Source: a bacterium
Lineage (GTDB): Bacteria > Electryoneota > RPQS01
Length of the DNA stretch: 64,000 nt
Reading direction: 5' to 3'
Assembly: GCA_016721565.1 (NCBI GenBank)
Contig: JADKHW010000023.1
Span: 1 to 64,000 of the forward strand
Under the pieces are notes generated by a model. It did no database searches. It saw nothing but the letters and a program-made list of their open reading frames with translations, and was not told the DNA's origin. The position numbers and the translations under genes were made by a program. The first letter of the stretch is position 1, and every line of letters begins with the position of its first letter. Of this stretch, positions 35,479 through 44,208 are shown one piece after another.

Positions 35479-35775
35479 TTACTCAGTATCAGAAAGAGGG
35501 GCAACCACCATGTGCCGAGCGTCCTCGCGGCGGACGGCTAAGGTGCAGCCCGGAAGTCGGATGCTAAAGGGGCTATTTAACGGGGCGGTGCGTTCGATTA
35601 CCACATTTGTACCCGGAATCAGGCCCATCTCCATCAGTCGGAGAATGTTCTCGGAGGGGTCTTCGATCTCGATTAATTGGCAACGACTGCCGACCGGAAG
35701 TAGGTCCATCCGGCAGAGAGCTTCCACATCACCCGTGTACCCACAACTAAGGCACTGAAAACACTTATCTTTCAT
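35479..35775 (-). CDS. feoA: FeoA family protein
   Basis: The 98-residue product contains the SH3-like FeoA core (LPVGSRCQLIEIEDPSENILRLMEMGLIPGTNVVIERTAPLNSP). It has an N-terminal extension MKDKCFQCLSCGYTGD, where three Cys could bind a metal; this extension is not in classical FeoA. FeoA binds FeoB and is required for iron uptake. The gene heads the operon, with operator-like dyads in its leader. Confidence 0.9.
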   Translation of the reverse strand: MKDKCFQCLSCGYTGDVEALCRMDLLPVGSRCQLIEIEDPSENILRLMEMGLIPGTNVVIERTAPLNSPFSIRLPGCTLAVRREDARHMVVAPLSDTE

Positions 35776-35782
35776 TACTAAA

Positions 35783-35828
35783 GTTAGAGCCTTCTAACAT
35801 AAATACATAACTCTTCGAGCGTTCTAAG
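35783..35828 (-). promoter_or_regulatory. Two tandem operator-like dyads in the feoA leader
   Basis: Minus strand GTTAGAAGGCTCTAAC (35798-35783) and CTTAGAACGCTCGAAG (35828-35813) agree at 12 of 16 positions and lie 30 bases apart, about three helical turns. The first has perfect arms GTTAGA/TCTAAC. Confidence 0.5.
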
Positions 35829-35835
35829 CTTTTCA

Positions 35836-35870
35836 TGTGCAAATATGCACAATTTGTAGTAAGGAGTCAA
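35836..35870 (-). promoter_or_regulatory. feo promoter with overlapping palindrome
   Basis: Minus strand TTGACT (35870-35865), 17 bases, CATATT (35847-35842). A palindrome TGTGCA-AATA-TGCACA (plus strand, 35836-35851) covers the -10 box, so a repressor bound there could block RNA polymerase. A metal-responsive regulator is an inference from the iron operon. Confidence 0.7.
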
Positions 35871-35900
35871 GATTTCTCTCTGTAAGGTGCTCACACTACT

Positions 35901-35929
35901 TTGCTTATCCCCACAAATTTGGCGATATT
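35901..35929 (+). promoter_or_regulatory. Promoter, TTGCTT-N17-GATATT
   Basis: TTGCTT at 35901-35906, 17 bases, GATATT at 35924-35929; drives the six-gene envelope operon starting at 35964. Confidence 0.55.
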
Positions 35930-35963
35930 TCATGATTACCATTGACCCCTTACGCCTCGACCC

Positions 35964-37052
35964 TTGCGCATACTCTTCAGCAATGCCTCGCTCATGTGGG
36001 GCGGCAACGAAAAATGGACTCTGAATGCCGCCGAAACGCTGGCCGCGCGGGGTCACGATGTTTCAGTTGCTGTGCGCGAAAAAAAACTGTGGATCGAGCG
36101 GCGCAAGAGTGATTTAGTTACATGGATTGAGTTGCCATTTCTAAATGATGCAGACCTGCGCACGATTCTGAAATTGCGCGGCATCATCAAGAAAGAAAAG
36201 ATCGACATCTTTCTGCCGACGCGTAGTCGCGACTATTGGCTCGGCGGTTGGGCCGCGATGGGAACAGATGCGAAGTATGTCATGCGGATGGGCATCACAC
36301 GGACACTTCCGAATACCATCAAAGAAAGATTGCGCTACAGTATTTGGCCCGACGGCATCATCGTCAATGCAGAAGCCGTAAAGCAATCGCTCATCGCTCA
36401 TCCGTGGATCAAAGGCGAACGTATCAGAGTCATCTATAACGGCGTAGATTCCGATTCGATACAAATCGCCGAGCGGGGATTAAGGACGAAGTCCGGTTCC
36501 CCGCCGGAATCTGGGATCCTCGTCATCGCCGCCGGACGCGTCGAGAGCGAAAAAGGCTTTGATGTTCTGATAGATGCAATGGCCCTTGCCGTCAAACAAG
36601 AGCCGCGCCTGATCTGCGAAATCTGGGGTAATGGAGATCAAATTGATTCACTCAACGCGCAAATCGAACGACTCGAACTTGACGAGCACGTCCGCCTGCG
36701 CGGCTTCACTCAAAATCTAAGTCACGAACTTGCCCGCGCCGATGTCGCCGTCTCTTCCTCTTACCGCGAAGGTATTTCAAACTTCATTTTGGAAAGCTGG
36801 TCTGCCGGAGTCCCTCTCGTTGCCACATCCATCGAAGGCTCAGCCGAAATCGTCCACGACAGAAAACGCGGCCTGCTCGTCCCTCCGGGCGATGCTCAAA
36901 CAATGAGCAAAGCAATCCTCGAACTCGTAAAAGACAAACAACTGCGCGATACTTGCATCGCAGGCGGCAAACAAGCAATCGCCACCACACACAACTGGAC
37001 TGCCATGGCGGAGAAAATGGAAAACTTCTTCCGCGAACTCACAAATAAGTGA
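35964..37052 (+). CDS. Glycosyltransferase family 4 (GT-B), with embedded repeat
   Basis: The 362-residue product starts at TTG 35964. The GT-B pattern is clear: FSNASLMWGGNEKWTLNAAETL at the start, IYNGVDSDS at the hinge, and SSSYREGISNFILESWSAGVPLVATSIEG at the donor site. The linker between IYNGVD and VIAAGR is partly encoded by a dispersed repeat (36471-36514). The gene begins the six-gene operon and overlaps the ABC transporter gene by 4 bases (GTGA). Its acceptor is probably an LPS core or O-antigen intermediate. Confidence 0.85.
   Translation: MRILFSNASLMWGGNEKWTLNAAETLAARGHDVSVAVREKKLWIERRKSDLVTWIELPFLNDADLRTILKLRGIIKKEKIDIFLPTRSRDYWLGGWAAMGTDAKYVMRMGITRTLPNTIKERLRYSIWPDGIIVNAEAVKQSLIAHPWIKGERIRVIYNGVDSDSIQIAERGLRTKSGSPPESGILVIAAGRVESEKGFDVLIDAMALAVKQEPRLICEIWGNGDQIDSLNAQIERLELDEHVRLRGFTQNLSHELARADVAVSSSYREGISNFILESWSAGVPLVATSIEGSAEIVHDRKRGLLVPPGDAQTMSKAILELVKDKQLRDTCIAGGKQAIATTHNWTAMAEKMENFFRELTNK
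36471..36514 (+). repeat. Repeat element inside a glycosyltransferase reading frame
   Basis: AGCGGGGATT (36472) and CGGTTCCCCGCCGGAATC (about 36494-36511) match the intergenic element at 13911-13950 in order and nearly in spacing. Here the copy is read as part of the protein (residues about 170-184, ERGLRTKSGSPPESG). Confidence 0.55.
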
Positions 37053-38892
37053 TAACTTATCTTCGTTTCATAAACCCGTTCCAGCGCTATCCGCGGCAAC
37101 TGATCTTCACGGCGATCTCCACGTTGTTCTATGTGGTGTTCAATACGCTGTCGATCTGGTTGATTGCGCCGGTACTGAACATTATCTTCCTGCCCGGTAA
37201 ATCCACCGAGCCTGCGCAAACGGAAGTCCTCACCGGCGGCCTGCGCGGCATCTATGACGGCCTGAAGCAGTGGTCATGGGAGATGCTCGGCGGCGGCGAT
37301 CCGATGGCGGTGCTCCCGCGCTTGTGCATTGCGCTCGTCGTCGTGTTCTTCCTGAAGAACGTCTTCGCATATCTGCAAATGCACTTCGTGTCGTACGTCG
37401 AGCAGCGGATGATCAAAGACTTGCGCGACCGCGTCTATGCGCACGTCATTCGCCAGCCCTACAAATTCTTCGACCGCAGCTCCACAGGCGAACTGATGAG
37501 CGCGGTGATGAACGACGTCAACACGTTGTCCGTCACATTCCAGCGCGTGTTCACCCAAGCCGTGCGTGACCCGATCACAGTCGTCACGTTCCTCGTGATT
37601 CTGTTCGGCATCTCGTGGCAATTGACACTTGCCGCACTCGTGATCGTTCCGGCCTTCGGTGTTCTGTTTCGCAAAACCGGCGGAAGCCTAAAAGAAAATC
37701 AGGCCGCATCCAAGAAGGCTTGGCCGAAATGACCGGAGCACTGCAAGAGACCATCAGCGGTGCGCGGTTAATAAAATCTTCTGCAACCGAGCAAAACGAA
37801 ACCGAGCGGTTTGAATCGCGTTCATATCGTTTGTTCAAAAACTCACTCAGACTTGCACGACTCGAGCGGCTTGCGTCGCCTTTGTCTGAAACCATCGGCG
37901 TTGTCATCATCGCGTCGGTTCTTCTGCTCGGTGGCCAACAAGTTCTCACGGGTTCGCTGCTCGATGCCGAAGATTTCATTCGTTTTATCGTCGTGCTGTT
38001 CGCGATGCTGGCTCCTGCACGTGCCGTCGGCAATCTCCACAACTATTTACAAATCGGAGCGGCGGCAGGCGCGCGCATCGATACATTGCTGAATGAGCCT
38101 ATCGAGTCTCCCAGCATGGATTCCCCTGATAAAGAGATCAGCGGCTTGCGCGACAACCTGACCTTCGAGCATGTGTGGTTCCGCTATCCCACTTCCGAGC
38201 AGTGGGTTCTTAAAGATATTAGCATGACCGTAAAACGCGGTGAACGTGTCGCGCTGGTGGGTCGTTCTGGTAGCGGTAAAACTACAATGGCGAATCTGCT
38301 GCCGCGCTTCTATTCAGCCGAACGCGGGCGTGTGCTCTGGGATGGTGAAGATGTTGAAACGATTTCTCGCAACGCCCTTCGCAAGCATATCAGCCTCGTC
38401 AGTCAGGATGTATTTCTCTTCAACGAGAGCGTGCGCTACAATTTAACCTACGGCAAGCCTGATGTTTCTGAAGAGAAATTGCAAGCGGCCATGAAGCGCG
38501 CGCAGTGCACCGACTTTGTCAACAAACTTCCGCACGGACTCGACACGGTTGTCGGCGAGCGCGGTGCCCAACTTTCCGGCGGACAGAAACAGCGCATCGC
38601 CATCGCGCGTGCATTGCTGAAAGATGCACCGCTGTTAATTTTCGATGAAGCCACATCCGCGCTCGACAACGAATCCGAGCGCTTGATTCAGCATGCGTTG
38701 GAAGAACTCTTCCGCGAGCGTACCGTCATTATTATCGCGCACCGCTTGAGTTCAATTCGCTTTGCCGACCGCGTCGTTGTGCTTGATGAAGGACAAATCG
38801 CCGCACAGGGCAAACACGATGCCTTGCTTGCCGACAGCGATCTCTATCGCACACTAACGCAGCTTTACGAGCGCGAAAGTCTGCCCGAGTGA
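37049..38892 (+). CDS. MsbA-like ABC transporter, frame-broken
   Basis: Pieces 37049-37732 and 37615-38892 join at the AAAAGAAAA run near 37691 into about 614 residues. The N-terminal membrane domain (six helices, residues to about 320) contains QPYKFFDRSSTGELMSAVMNDV. The nucleotide-binding domain has Walker A VGRSGSGKTT, Q-loop SLVSQDVFLFNESVRYN, signature LSGGQKQRIAIARALL, Walker B LLIFDEATSALDNES and the H-loop IIIAHRLSSI. Such exporters flip lipid A or glycolipid at the inner membrane. Position among LPS glycosyltransferases supports lipid A/core export. A break at a homopolymer in an otherwise intact, usually essential gene looks like a sequence indel. Confidence 0.85.
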
Positions 38893-39968
38893 ACATCCTG
38901 CTCGTGAATTCTGCCGCGCCTGAACTCTGGGGCGGCGGCGAGAAGTGGTTTATCAACGCGGCACAGTGGTTCAACCAACATGGCCATGACGCAGTGCTGG
39001 TCGTGCGACCTGAGTCCAAAATATTAGCTCGCGCCGAAGAAGCAAAACTCGAAATCATCACCAGTACATTCGGCGGTGATTTCGATCCGCTTGCCATGAT
39101 GCGAGCCCGTGAAATTATCCGCATCAGTCACGCCGATGTTGTGCTGACAAACTTCAACAAAGAGAGTTGGCAGTTCGGCGTCGCGGGAAGATCTCTGAAA
39201 ATTCCTGTCGTTGCCCGTCACGGTTTCACATTGTGGTCAAAGAAATTGCGCCACAAAGTCCTGGCTCAAAAAGTCATCACAAAGTTAATCGTTAATGCCG
39301 CAAGCATTCGTGACAGCTATCAAGAGCTTGGCTGCGCGCCGAAAGATATCACGATTATTCCAAACGGTGTCGATCCCGTTGTGCAACGTTCCGGTAAATT
39401 GCGCCGACAGCTTGGAATAACTGAAAGTGATCTGCTAATCGTTGCCGCCGGACGTTTGGAATCGCAAAAACGATTCGACAGAGTAATTAATTGCGCCGCT
39501 CAGCTTAAGCAATCTCATTCTTTCAAGCTCGCAATCTTCGGCGTCGGCCCTGATGAAAACACGTTGCGCGAACAAGCGAAGCAACTTGATTTAGGTCAGC
39601 ATGTCGCGTTCTGCGGCTTCGACCCCGAATTGTCAAGCCTCATTGGTGATGCAGATCTATTTCTGCTCACGTCAGACCAAGAAGGTACACCCAATGTCGT
39701 GCTTGAAGCCATGATTGCCGGAGTCCCCGTGCTCGGCTTCAACGTCGGTTCGATGAATACAATTCTTAACGGCGAACTATCCGAGTTCCTGATTGAAGCG
39801 GGCAACGACACCGCATTTCAAGCAAAACTCACTTCACTGATTTCACACCGCGAAATCCTTCAAACGTGGCGCGATAAAGTCCGCGACCGCGCACTTCATG
39901 ATTTTAGTTTTGAATCCTCAATGCAACGCTATCTCGACGTCCTAACCTCCGCAGTTAAACCCGCATGA
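38889..39968 (+). CDS. Glycosyltransferase family 4 (GT-B)
   Basis: The 359-residue protein starts at GTG 38889 in a 4-base overlap with the ABC gene. It resembles the GT at 35964 closely in pattern (both begin with WGGGEKWFINAA/WGGNEKWTLNAA and have a VAAGR hinge), so the two are probably paralogues. The donor motif is TSDQEGTPNVVLEAMIAGVPVLG. It probably adds a sugar to the same growing LPS core. An ATGA overlap links it to the next gene. Confidence 0.88.
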   Translation: MNILLVNSAAPELWGGGEKWFINAAQWFNQHGHDAVLVVRPESKILARAEEAKLEIITSTFGGDFDPLAMMRAREIIRISHADVVLTNFNKESWQFGVAGRSLKIPVVARHGFTLWSKKLRHKVLAQKVITKLIVNAASIRDSYQELGCAPKDITIIPNGVDPVVQRSGKLRRQLGITESDLLIVAAGRLESQKRFDRVINCAAQLKQSHSFKLAIFGVGPDENTLREQAKQLDLGQHVAFCGFDPELSSLIGDADLFLLTSDQEGTPNVVLEAMIAGVPVLGFNVGSMNTILNGELSEFLIEAGNDTAFQAKLTSLISHREILQTWRDKVRDRALHDFSFESSMQRYLDVLTSAVKPA

Positions 39969-41164
39969 GCACTCGTCGCGAGCAATTTATCGGCGAGTCG
40001 CTGTTCATCGTGCTTGTGCTACTCGGATGGACGCCGTTCTATCTCGAAGCGGTTCACGCCGACATCTACGATGCCGCGCCGTTTTTGCTCGGTGGCTTCT
40101 TCGCAATTCTTGCCGCGGGTTTGACCTACGATGCGGGCGAGCGCCTGTTCGGAGCGGGCAAAGGTATTTACGTTGCGGCAGTATTGACGTCGCTTCCGGC
40201 CGCAGCAATCGTGTTCAGCGAACCACCGTTGCTATCGAGCACATCGTTGATGTTTATCACTTCCGCGACGCTGTGGTTTGCATCACGGGGCAAAGCAGAA
40301 AACCCGCGCGAAGCGCTGTTCTTCATTGCCATCTTAAGCGCAATTCCGCTCGCAGTATTTGGATTATGGCCACCCGCATTGTTGCCGCTGTTGTCGCTGT
40401 TCGTTGTCCAGCACAAATTGAGTTTGAAGTGGTCAACCGTATTAATTACGGCTGTCATCGGTCTCAGCGGACTCGCTGCAAATAGTTTCCTGCCGCTTGG
40501 ACTACCTGACGTTTTGGGCAATCAGCCCAACATCGAGTTGTCGTGGGCCGAGTCAACCGCATTGCTCGCGCCGTGGATCACGTTCTTACTGCTTGCGCTG
40601 ATTGCCAAAATCTCGTGGCCGCGCATAATTGTAATCGCGGTTGCCTTGTTGACTCTTTTGCATGTGTATTCCGGTGGCGCGTGGGTGGCCATCGTCGGCC
40701 CGGCTGCACCGGTGCTTGCATTGGCAATCACCGCCGTTGTACTCAAGTGGTTTGATGCCGAAACCGAAGGCCAATTGCGCAATTGGCGTTGGTTTGTGCT
40801 CCCGCTCGTGTTTATATTTGTCGCGCTTGTCGTTGCACGGATCGTGAGATTTGATGCGCTCGTGATTGGCCGCAATCACGCCATCATCGGCTTGCTTGTC
40901 GCCGGACTACTATGCGCTGGAGCAATCAAAGACGCGCGTCGCTGGGTTTTCGGTTTGCACGTCATCGCAGGATGGCTAATCGGCGCGTTGTGGTGGTACT
41001 ATTGGCAAGAAGGCGGCTATGCCGCGCAAGAACCTTCAGCCTTTAATATCGTTCCGTGGCTTACGCCCGCAATGTTTCTCTATATCGCCACCGTTCGTAT
41101 GTATGTATGGCCGCCGCATGCCGCACAAGCTCCGCGCAGATGGCCCGCGCCATCGCTTCGATGA
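39965..41164 (+). CDS. Hypothetical polytopic membrane protein
   Basis: The 399-residue product has about ten to twelve hydrophobic segments and short hydrophilic loops, for example LFIVLVLLGWTPFYLEAVHADIYDAAPFLLGGFF near the start and LPLVFIFVALVVARIV toward the end. The first loop has the acidic HADIYDAAP, which resembles GT-C-like proteins, but it lacks the usual soluble C-terminal domain. Membership of the operon between two glycosyltransferase genes and a metallophosphoesterase suggests a role in LPS modification. I do not recognise a family. Confidence 0.6.
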   Translation: MSTRREQFIGESLFIVLVLLGWTPFYLEAVHADIYDAAPFLLGGFFAILAAGLTYDAGERLFGAGKGIYVAAVLTSLPAAAIVFSEPPLLSSTSLMFITSATLWFASRGKAENPREALFFIAILSAIPLAVFGLWPPALLPLLSLFVVQHKLSLKWSTVLITAVIGLSGLAANSFLPLGLPDVLGNQPNIELSWAESTALLAPWITFLLLALIAKISWPRIIVIAVALLTLLHVYSGGAWVAIVGPAAPVLALAITAVVLKWFDAETEGQLRNWRWFVLPLVFIFVALVVARIVRFDALVIGRNHAIIGLLVAGLLCAGAIKDARRWVFGLHVIAGWLIGALWWYYWQEGGYAAQEPSAFNIVPWLTPAMFLYIATVRMYVWPPHAAQAPRRWPAPSLR

Positions 41165-41996
41165 AGTCAAGTTCCGAAATTTCTCAAACGAACGCCGCAA
41201 AGAGTGGGAAGGCGCACCCGTTGCAGTTATTCCGCCCGACAGCAATAGCGTCCGCTTTGCAATCTTCGGCGATGTGGCTGGTTCGGAATTTCCCTTTGCA
41301 TCCAAGCAATCGGGCTACTACGCATACAAACAAATCATCAAGTCAATTTCCGCGCGTCAACCTGACTTCGCCGTTTCAACCGGAGATCTCGCGTTGCGCG
41401 CCACGCATTTGGCCTATCGCCGCTTGCGCAAACTGCTCAGGTATGTTACCTTCCCATTGATTGCCACGCCGGGCAACCACGACATCGTAGATCGCTCGGT
41501 TGTGTATTCGCAATTCTTTCACGCGCTTTTCGGCAGCGATCACGGCGACATTACGATTGGAAATGTGCGCTTGATTCTGATCAATAACGCATGGGGCAGT
41601 TTTGAGGACGAGCAACTGAAATGGATTGACGAGACCTTCGCAAAAACATCAACCGCAATATCAACGCTCATCTTCTGTCACAAGCCCGTCTTTGACCCGC
41701 GCGAAAACACCTATTACGGTATGGAGCATCGTCCGCACGCCGAACATTTGCATTCACTGTTCGTCAAGCACAAAGTGAGCGCGGTGTTCTCCGGTCACAT
41801 TCATAGCTTGCTCCACACCGAGCGCGATGGCGTGCACTACATCATTTCCGGCGGCGGCGGATCAAAACTCAAAACCGCGCATGACGCGCATCACTTTCTA
41901 TGGTGCGAAGCAACCGAGCAAGGCGTACACGTCACGGCTCACGGACTGGATCAAACCGAACCACTGCTTGATCTCAACCTGAGTGCGCGGGCATGA
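41118..41996 (+). CDS. Calcineurin-like metallophosphoesterase
   Basis: From ATG 41118 (41103 is another candidate) the product has 292 residues. The five metal-binding blocks are readable: FAIFGDVAG, VSTGDLAL, ATPGNHDIVD, FCHKPVFD and FSGHIHSLLH. This is the binuclear metal phosphoesterase fold, as in UDP-2,3-diacylglucosamine hydrolase LpxH and relatives, but the N-terminal extension (KFRNFSNERRKEWEG) differs. Because the start overlaps the preceding membrane gene, translation is coupled. In this operon a lipid-linked phosphate is a sensible substrate, though not shown. Confidence 0.8.
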   Translation: MPHKLRADGPRHRFDEVKFRNFSNERRKEWEGAPVAVIPPDSNSVRFAIFGDVAGSEFPFASKQSGYYAYKQIIKSISARQPDFAVSTGDLALRATHLAYRRLRKLLRYVTFPLIATPGNHDIVDRSVVYSQFFHALFGSDHGDITIGNVRLILINNAWGSFEDEQLKWIDETFAKTSTAISTLIFCHKPVFDPRENTYYGMEHRPHAEHLHSLFVKHKVSAVFSGHIHSLLHTERDGVHYIISGGGGSKLKTAHDAHHFLWCEATEQGVHVTAHGLDQTEPLLDLNLSARA

Positions 41997-43024
41997 AACT
42001 CTCGCGCGTAGCACCAAAGCTTGCTCCTAAGAAGATTTTGCTTGTGCAGCTCCGGCGCATCGGCGATTGCATCTTGTGCACGCCTGCGATTCGCGCATTG
42101 CATGAGAAGTTTCCCGATGCACAGATTGATTTCTTAGCCGAGTATCCTGCCGAAGAGACGCTGCGCTATCACCCGCTCATTACAAAATTGTGGGTGGCGC
42201 CGATGCAGGGGCTCGCGGCCACAATCGAGTTGATTCGCGGACTGCGGCGCGAGCGTTATGATTTGGCAATAGACTTCTTCGCCAATCCCCGCAGCGCGCA
42301 ATTCGTGTTCTTCACCGGCGCAAAAACGCGCGTAGGTCTTAAGCGACGCGGCAGAAGTTGGGCCTACACGCATCACTTCATCGAAGAAGAACCCGACCAC
42401 GAACTCTACGCCGCTGATTTGCGACTTGAGATGTTGAAGCTGTTAGGCATTCCGTCAACTTCGCGCATGCTCGAAATCTACAGCGACGCACACGATGAGG
42501 CCGCGCAGGCAAAGGCTACGAAAATTGTAGATTCATTGACAGGTGTCGTCGTCGCAGTTGCAACAGGCAGCGCAAATGCAGCGAATCGTTACCCCGCTGA
42601 TTTAACTGCGCAAGTGATCGAGCTGTTGCGCGCGTCACATCTCGAAGTAGTCTTGACAAGTGGCTCCGGCGAGCAGGAGTTCGCACAGCGAATTTTGACG
42701 AAGCTTGCGCGCCCCGTGCCGCATTTCGTGGATGCCCGAGTGCCCGACTTCGCCGCACTCTATCGGCATTGCTCGCTTTATGTCGGCCCCGATTCCGGAC
42801 CCAAGCACGTCGCCGTTGCCTGCGGCATTCCAACTGTTACAATTTTCGGTCCGGGCAATCCGTACAATTGGAATGATTTCGAGAATCCGAAAAATGTCGT
42901 GCTGTTTCCGCCGTGCAAAGTTCGTCCGAATTGTGTCGAACTCGAATGCGTCAAACTCGGCCACTTGCCGATGATTTCGCCGCGTGAAATACTTGCCGCA
43001 TCGCTCAAGCTAATCTTAGAATAG
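41993..43024 (+). CDS. Heptosyltransferase (glycosyltransferase family 9)
   Basis: The 343-residue protein has the GT9 fold: ILLVQLRRIGDCILCTPAIRALHEKFP at residues about 15-40, the core region AIDFFANPRSAQFVFFTGAKTRVG, and the conserved VGPDSGPKHVAVACGIPTVTIFGPGNPYNW near the end, where D and H bind ADP-heptose. It adds L-glycero-D-manno-heptose to the LPS inner core. The hldD gene at 61388 makes the donor's last step, so the two belong to the same pathway. ATGA overlap with the metallophosphoesterase. Confidence 0.9.
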   Translation: MKLSRVAPKLAPKKILLVQLRRIGDCILCTPAIRALHEKFPDAQIDFLAEYPAEETLRYHPLITKLWVAPMQGLAATIELIRGLRRERYDLAIDFFANPRSAQFVFFTGAKTRVGLKRRGRSWAYTHHFIEEEPDHELYAADLRLEMLKLLGIPSTSRMLEIYSDAHDEAAQAKATKIVDSLTGVVVAVATGSANAANRYPADLTAQVIELLRASHLEVVLTSGSGEQEFAQRILTKLARPVPHFVDARVPDFAALYRHCSLYVGPDSGPKHVAVACGIPTVTIFGPGNPYNWNDFENPKNVVLFPPCKVRPNCVELECVKLGHLPMISPREILAASLKLILE

Positions 43025-43074
43025 AACAGGCGGCATCGCTGCCGCCCGTGAACTCGTTCACCGACAGTCGATTG

Positions 43075-43458
43075 TTATCGCCCGCGCGCCTTGTCAATAT
43101 CTCTGCGATCTTTCTTAGTCGGTCTGCCGCCTTGTTCGCGTTTGCCCGATTCGCGCCAGAGTTTGCTCGACTCTTGAATCTGCCGAAACTTTTCGACAGT
43201 GGCTTCATCGGTAATTTCTTGGTACATGCGCGGCGCGTCGGCTTTTGAAACATTGATGTCCGCCGATTCGAGAATGCGGAACGTGCGATAGAGTCCCTTC
43301 ATGCGAATCTTGATAACGGCATCAACATCCACCGTGTCGTGAGCGTCGGCGAATTTTTCGCCGATCATAATTTTGCCTTCTTTGCAGGCTTCCGTGGCTT
43401 GCGTGCGCGATTTATAGATGCGCGCGCGATGGAGCCAAATATCTACGCGAAGTTTCAT
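43075..43458 (-). CDS. S4-domain RNA-binding protein (Hsp15-like)
   Basis: The 127-residue protein has the S4 domain at residues 1-60 (RVDIWLHRARIYKSRTQATEACKEGKIMIGEK) followed by a basic tail (GRPTKKDRRDIDKARGR). It matches HslR/Hsp15, which rescues stalled 50S-nascent chain complexes. It shares a 4-base overlap with the upstream gene at 43455 on the minus strand, so both are co-transcribed. Confidence 0.85.
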   Translation of the reverse strand: MKLRVDIWLHRARIYKSRTQATEACKEGKIMIGEKFADAHDTVDVDAVIKIRMKGLYRTFRILESADINVSKADAPRMYQEITDEATVEKFRQIQESSKLWRESGKREQGGRPTKKDRRDIDKARGR

Positions 43459-44138
43459 TTTTGTGACAACCAGCGATCCGCAGCTTTAATTGCCGCGTCA
43501 ATTTGTTCTTTATTGTTTTCCTGATCCGCAAGCATTGTCGCAAGCACCGCGATGATCGTTCCCGGCAAAACTGAGAACGATTTGTGTTCGCCGTCTTTCA
43601 GCGCCTTATGCACAAGCGGAAATTCGGTGACGATAGAGACGACGCGCTCAATTTCACCGTCGGTCGCGTCAAGTTGTGTCAGGTCGAGCCTAACCGAAGA
43701 TACATACGCGGCGATTTGCTCATTGTCGTAAGCCAACAATGTTGCCAGCGCCGTCAGCGCCCAACCGTTCAGACGTTCATCGACTCCGGCATCGTGAAAG
43801 CGGCAGACCTTTCCGAACGCCCACTCGCCCAAGCCGTCGGCCCAGCGTTCGAGATGAACTTGCTCGACTGCCGCAAGCCGCAAATCGCGCACATCGGTGT
43901 AAGCCGTCCACGAAGGCAAAAACTCTTCGATCAGATCCACGGCGTTCAAGATGGCCAATGCACGACCGCGCTCGGGATACGAGAGGATCTTCCAGAGAGA
44001 CTCGCGCGCGTCGGCAGGCTTAGGCAAAAGCGGCGGGGTAATTTCCGCAACTTCGCCGATCAAGTCACGCGGCGGAACGTCGCCGCCCTGCGCATAGGCG
44101 ACCGTATATTCCAGAAATTGTTTGACCCGCTTGTCCAT
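43455..44138 (-). CDS. Hypothetical alpha-helical protein
   Basis: The 227-residue product is predicted all-helical, without a signal peptide, with many Leu/Ala/Glu residues (LRLAAVEQVHLERWADGLGEWAFGKVCRF). I recognise no family or catalytic motif. It has an ATGA overlap with the S4-domain gene. GAGGAG lies 6-11 bases before ATG 44138. It is divergent from the M28 peptidase gene. Confidence 0.55.
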   Translation of the reverse strand: MDKRVKQFLEYTVAYAQGGDVPPRDLIGEVAEITPPLLPKPADARESLWKILSYPERGRALAILNAVDLIEEFLPSWTAYTDVRDLRLAAVEQVHLERWADGLGEWAFGKVCRFHDAGVDERLNGWALTALATLLAYDNEQIAAYVSSVRLDLTQLDATDGEIERVVSIVTEFPLVHKALKDGEHKSFSVLPGTIIAVLATMLADQENNKEQIDAAIKAADRWLSQK

Positions 44139-44208
44139 AAATTTGTCTCCTCAGTTGAGACAAGATACAAAGTCCCGCACACATTTTCCACTATACCTTG
44201 AGCGAAAC

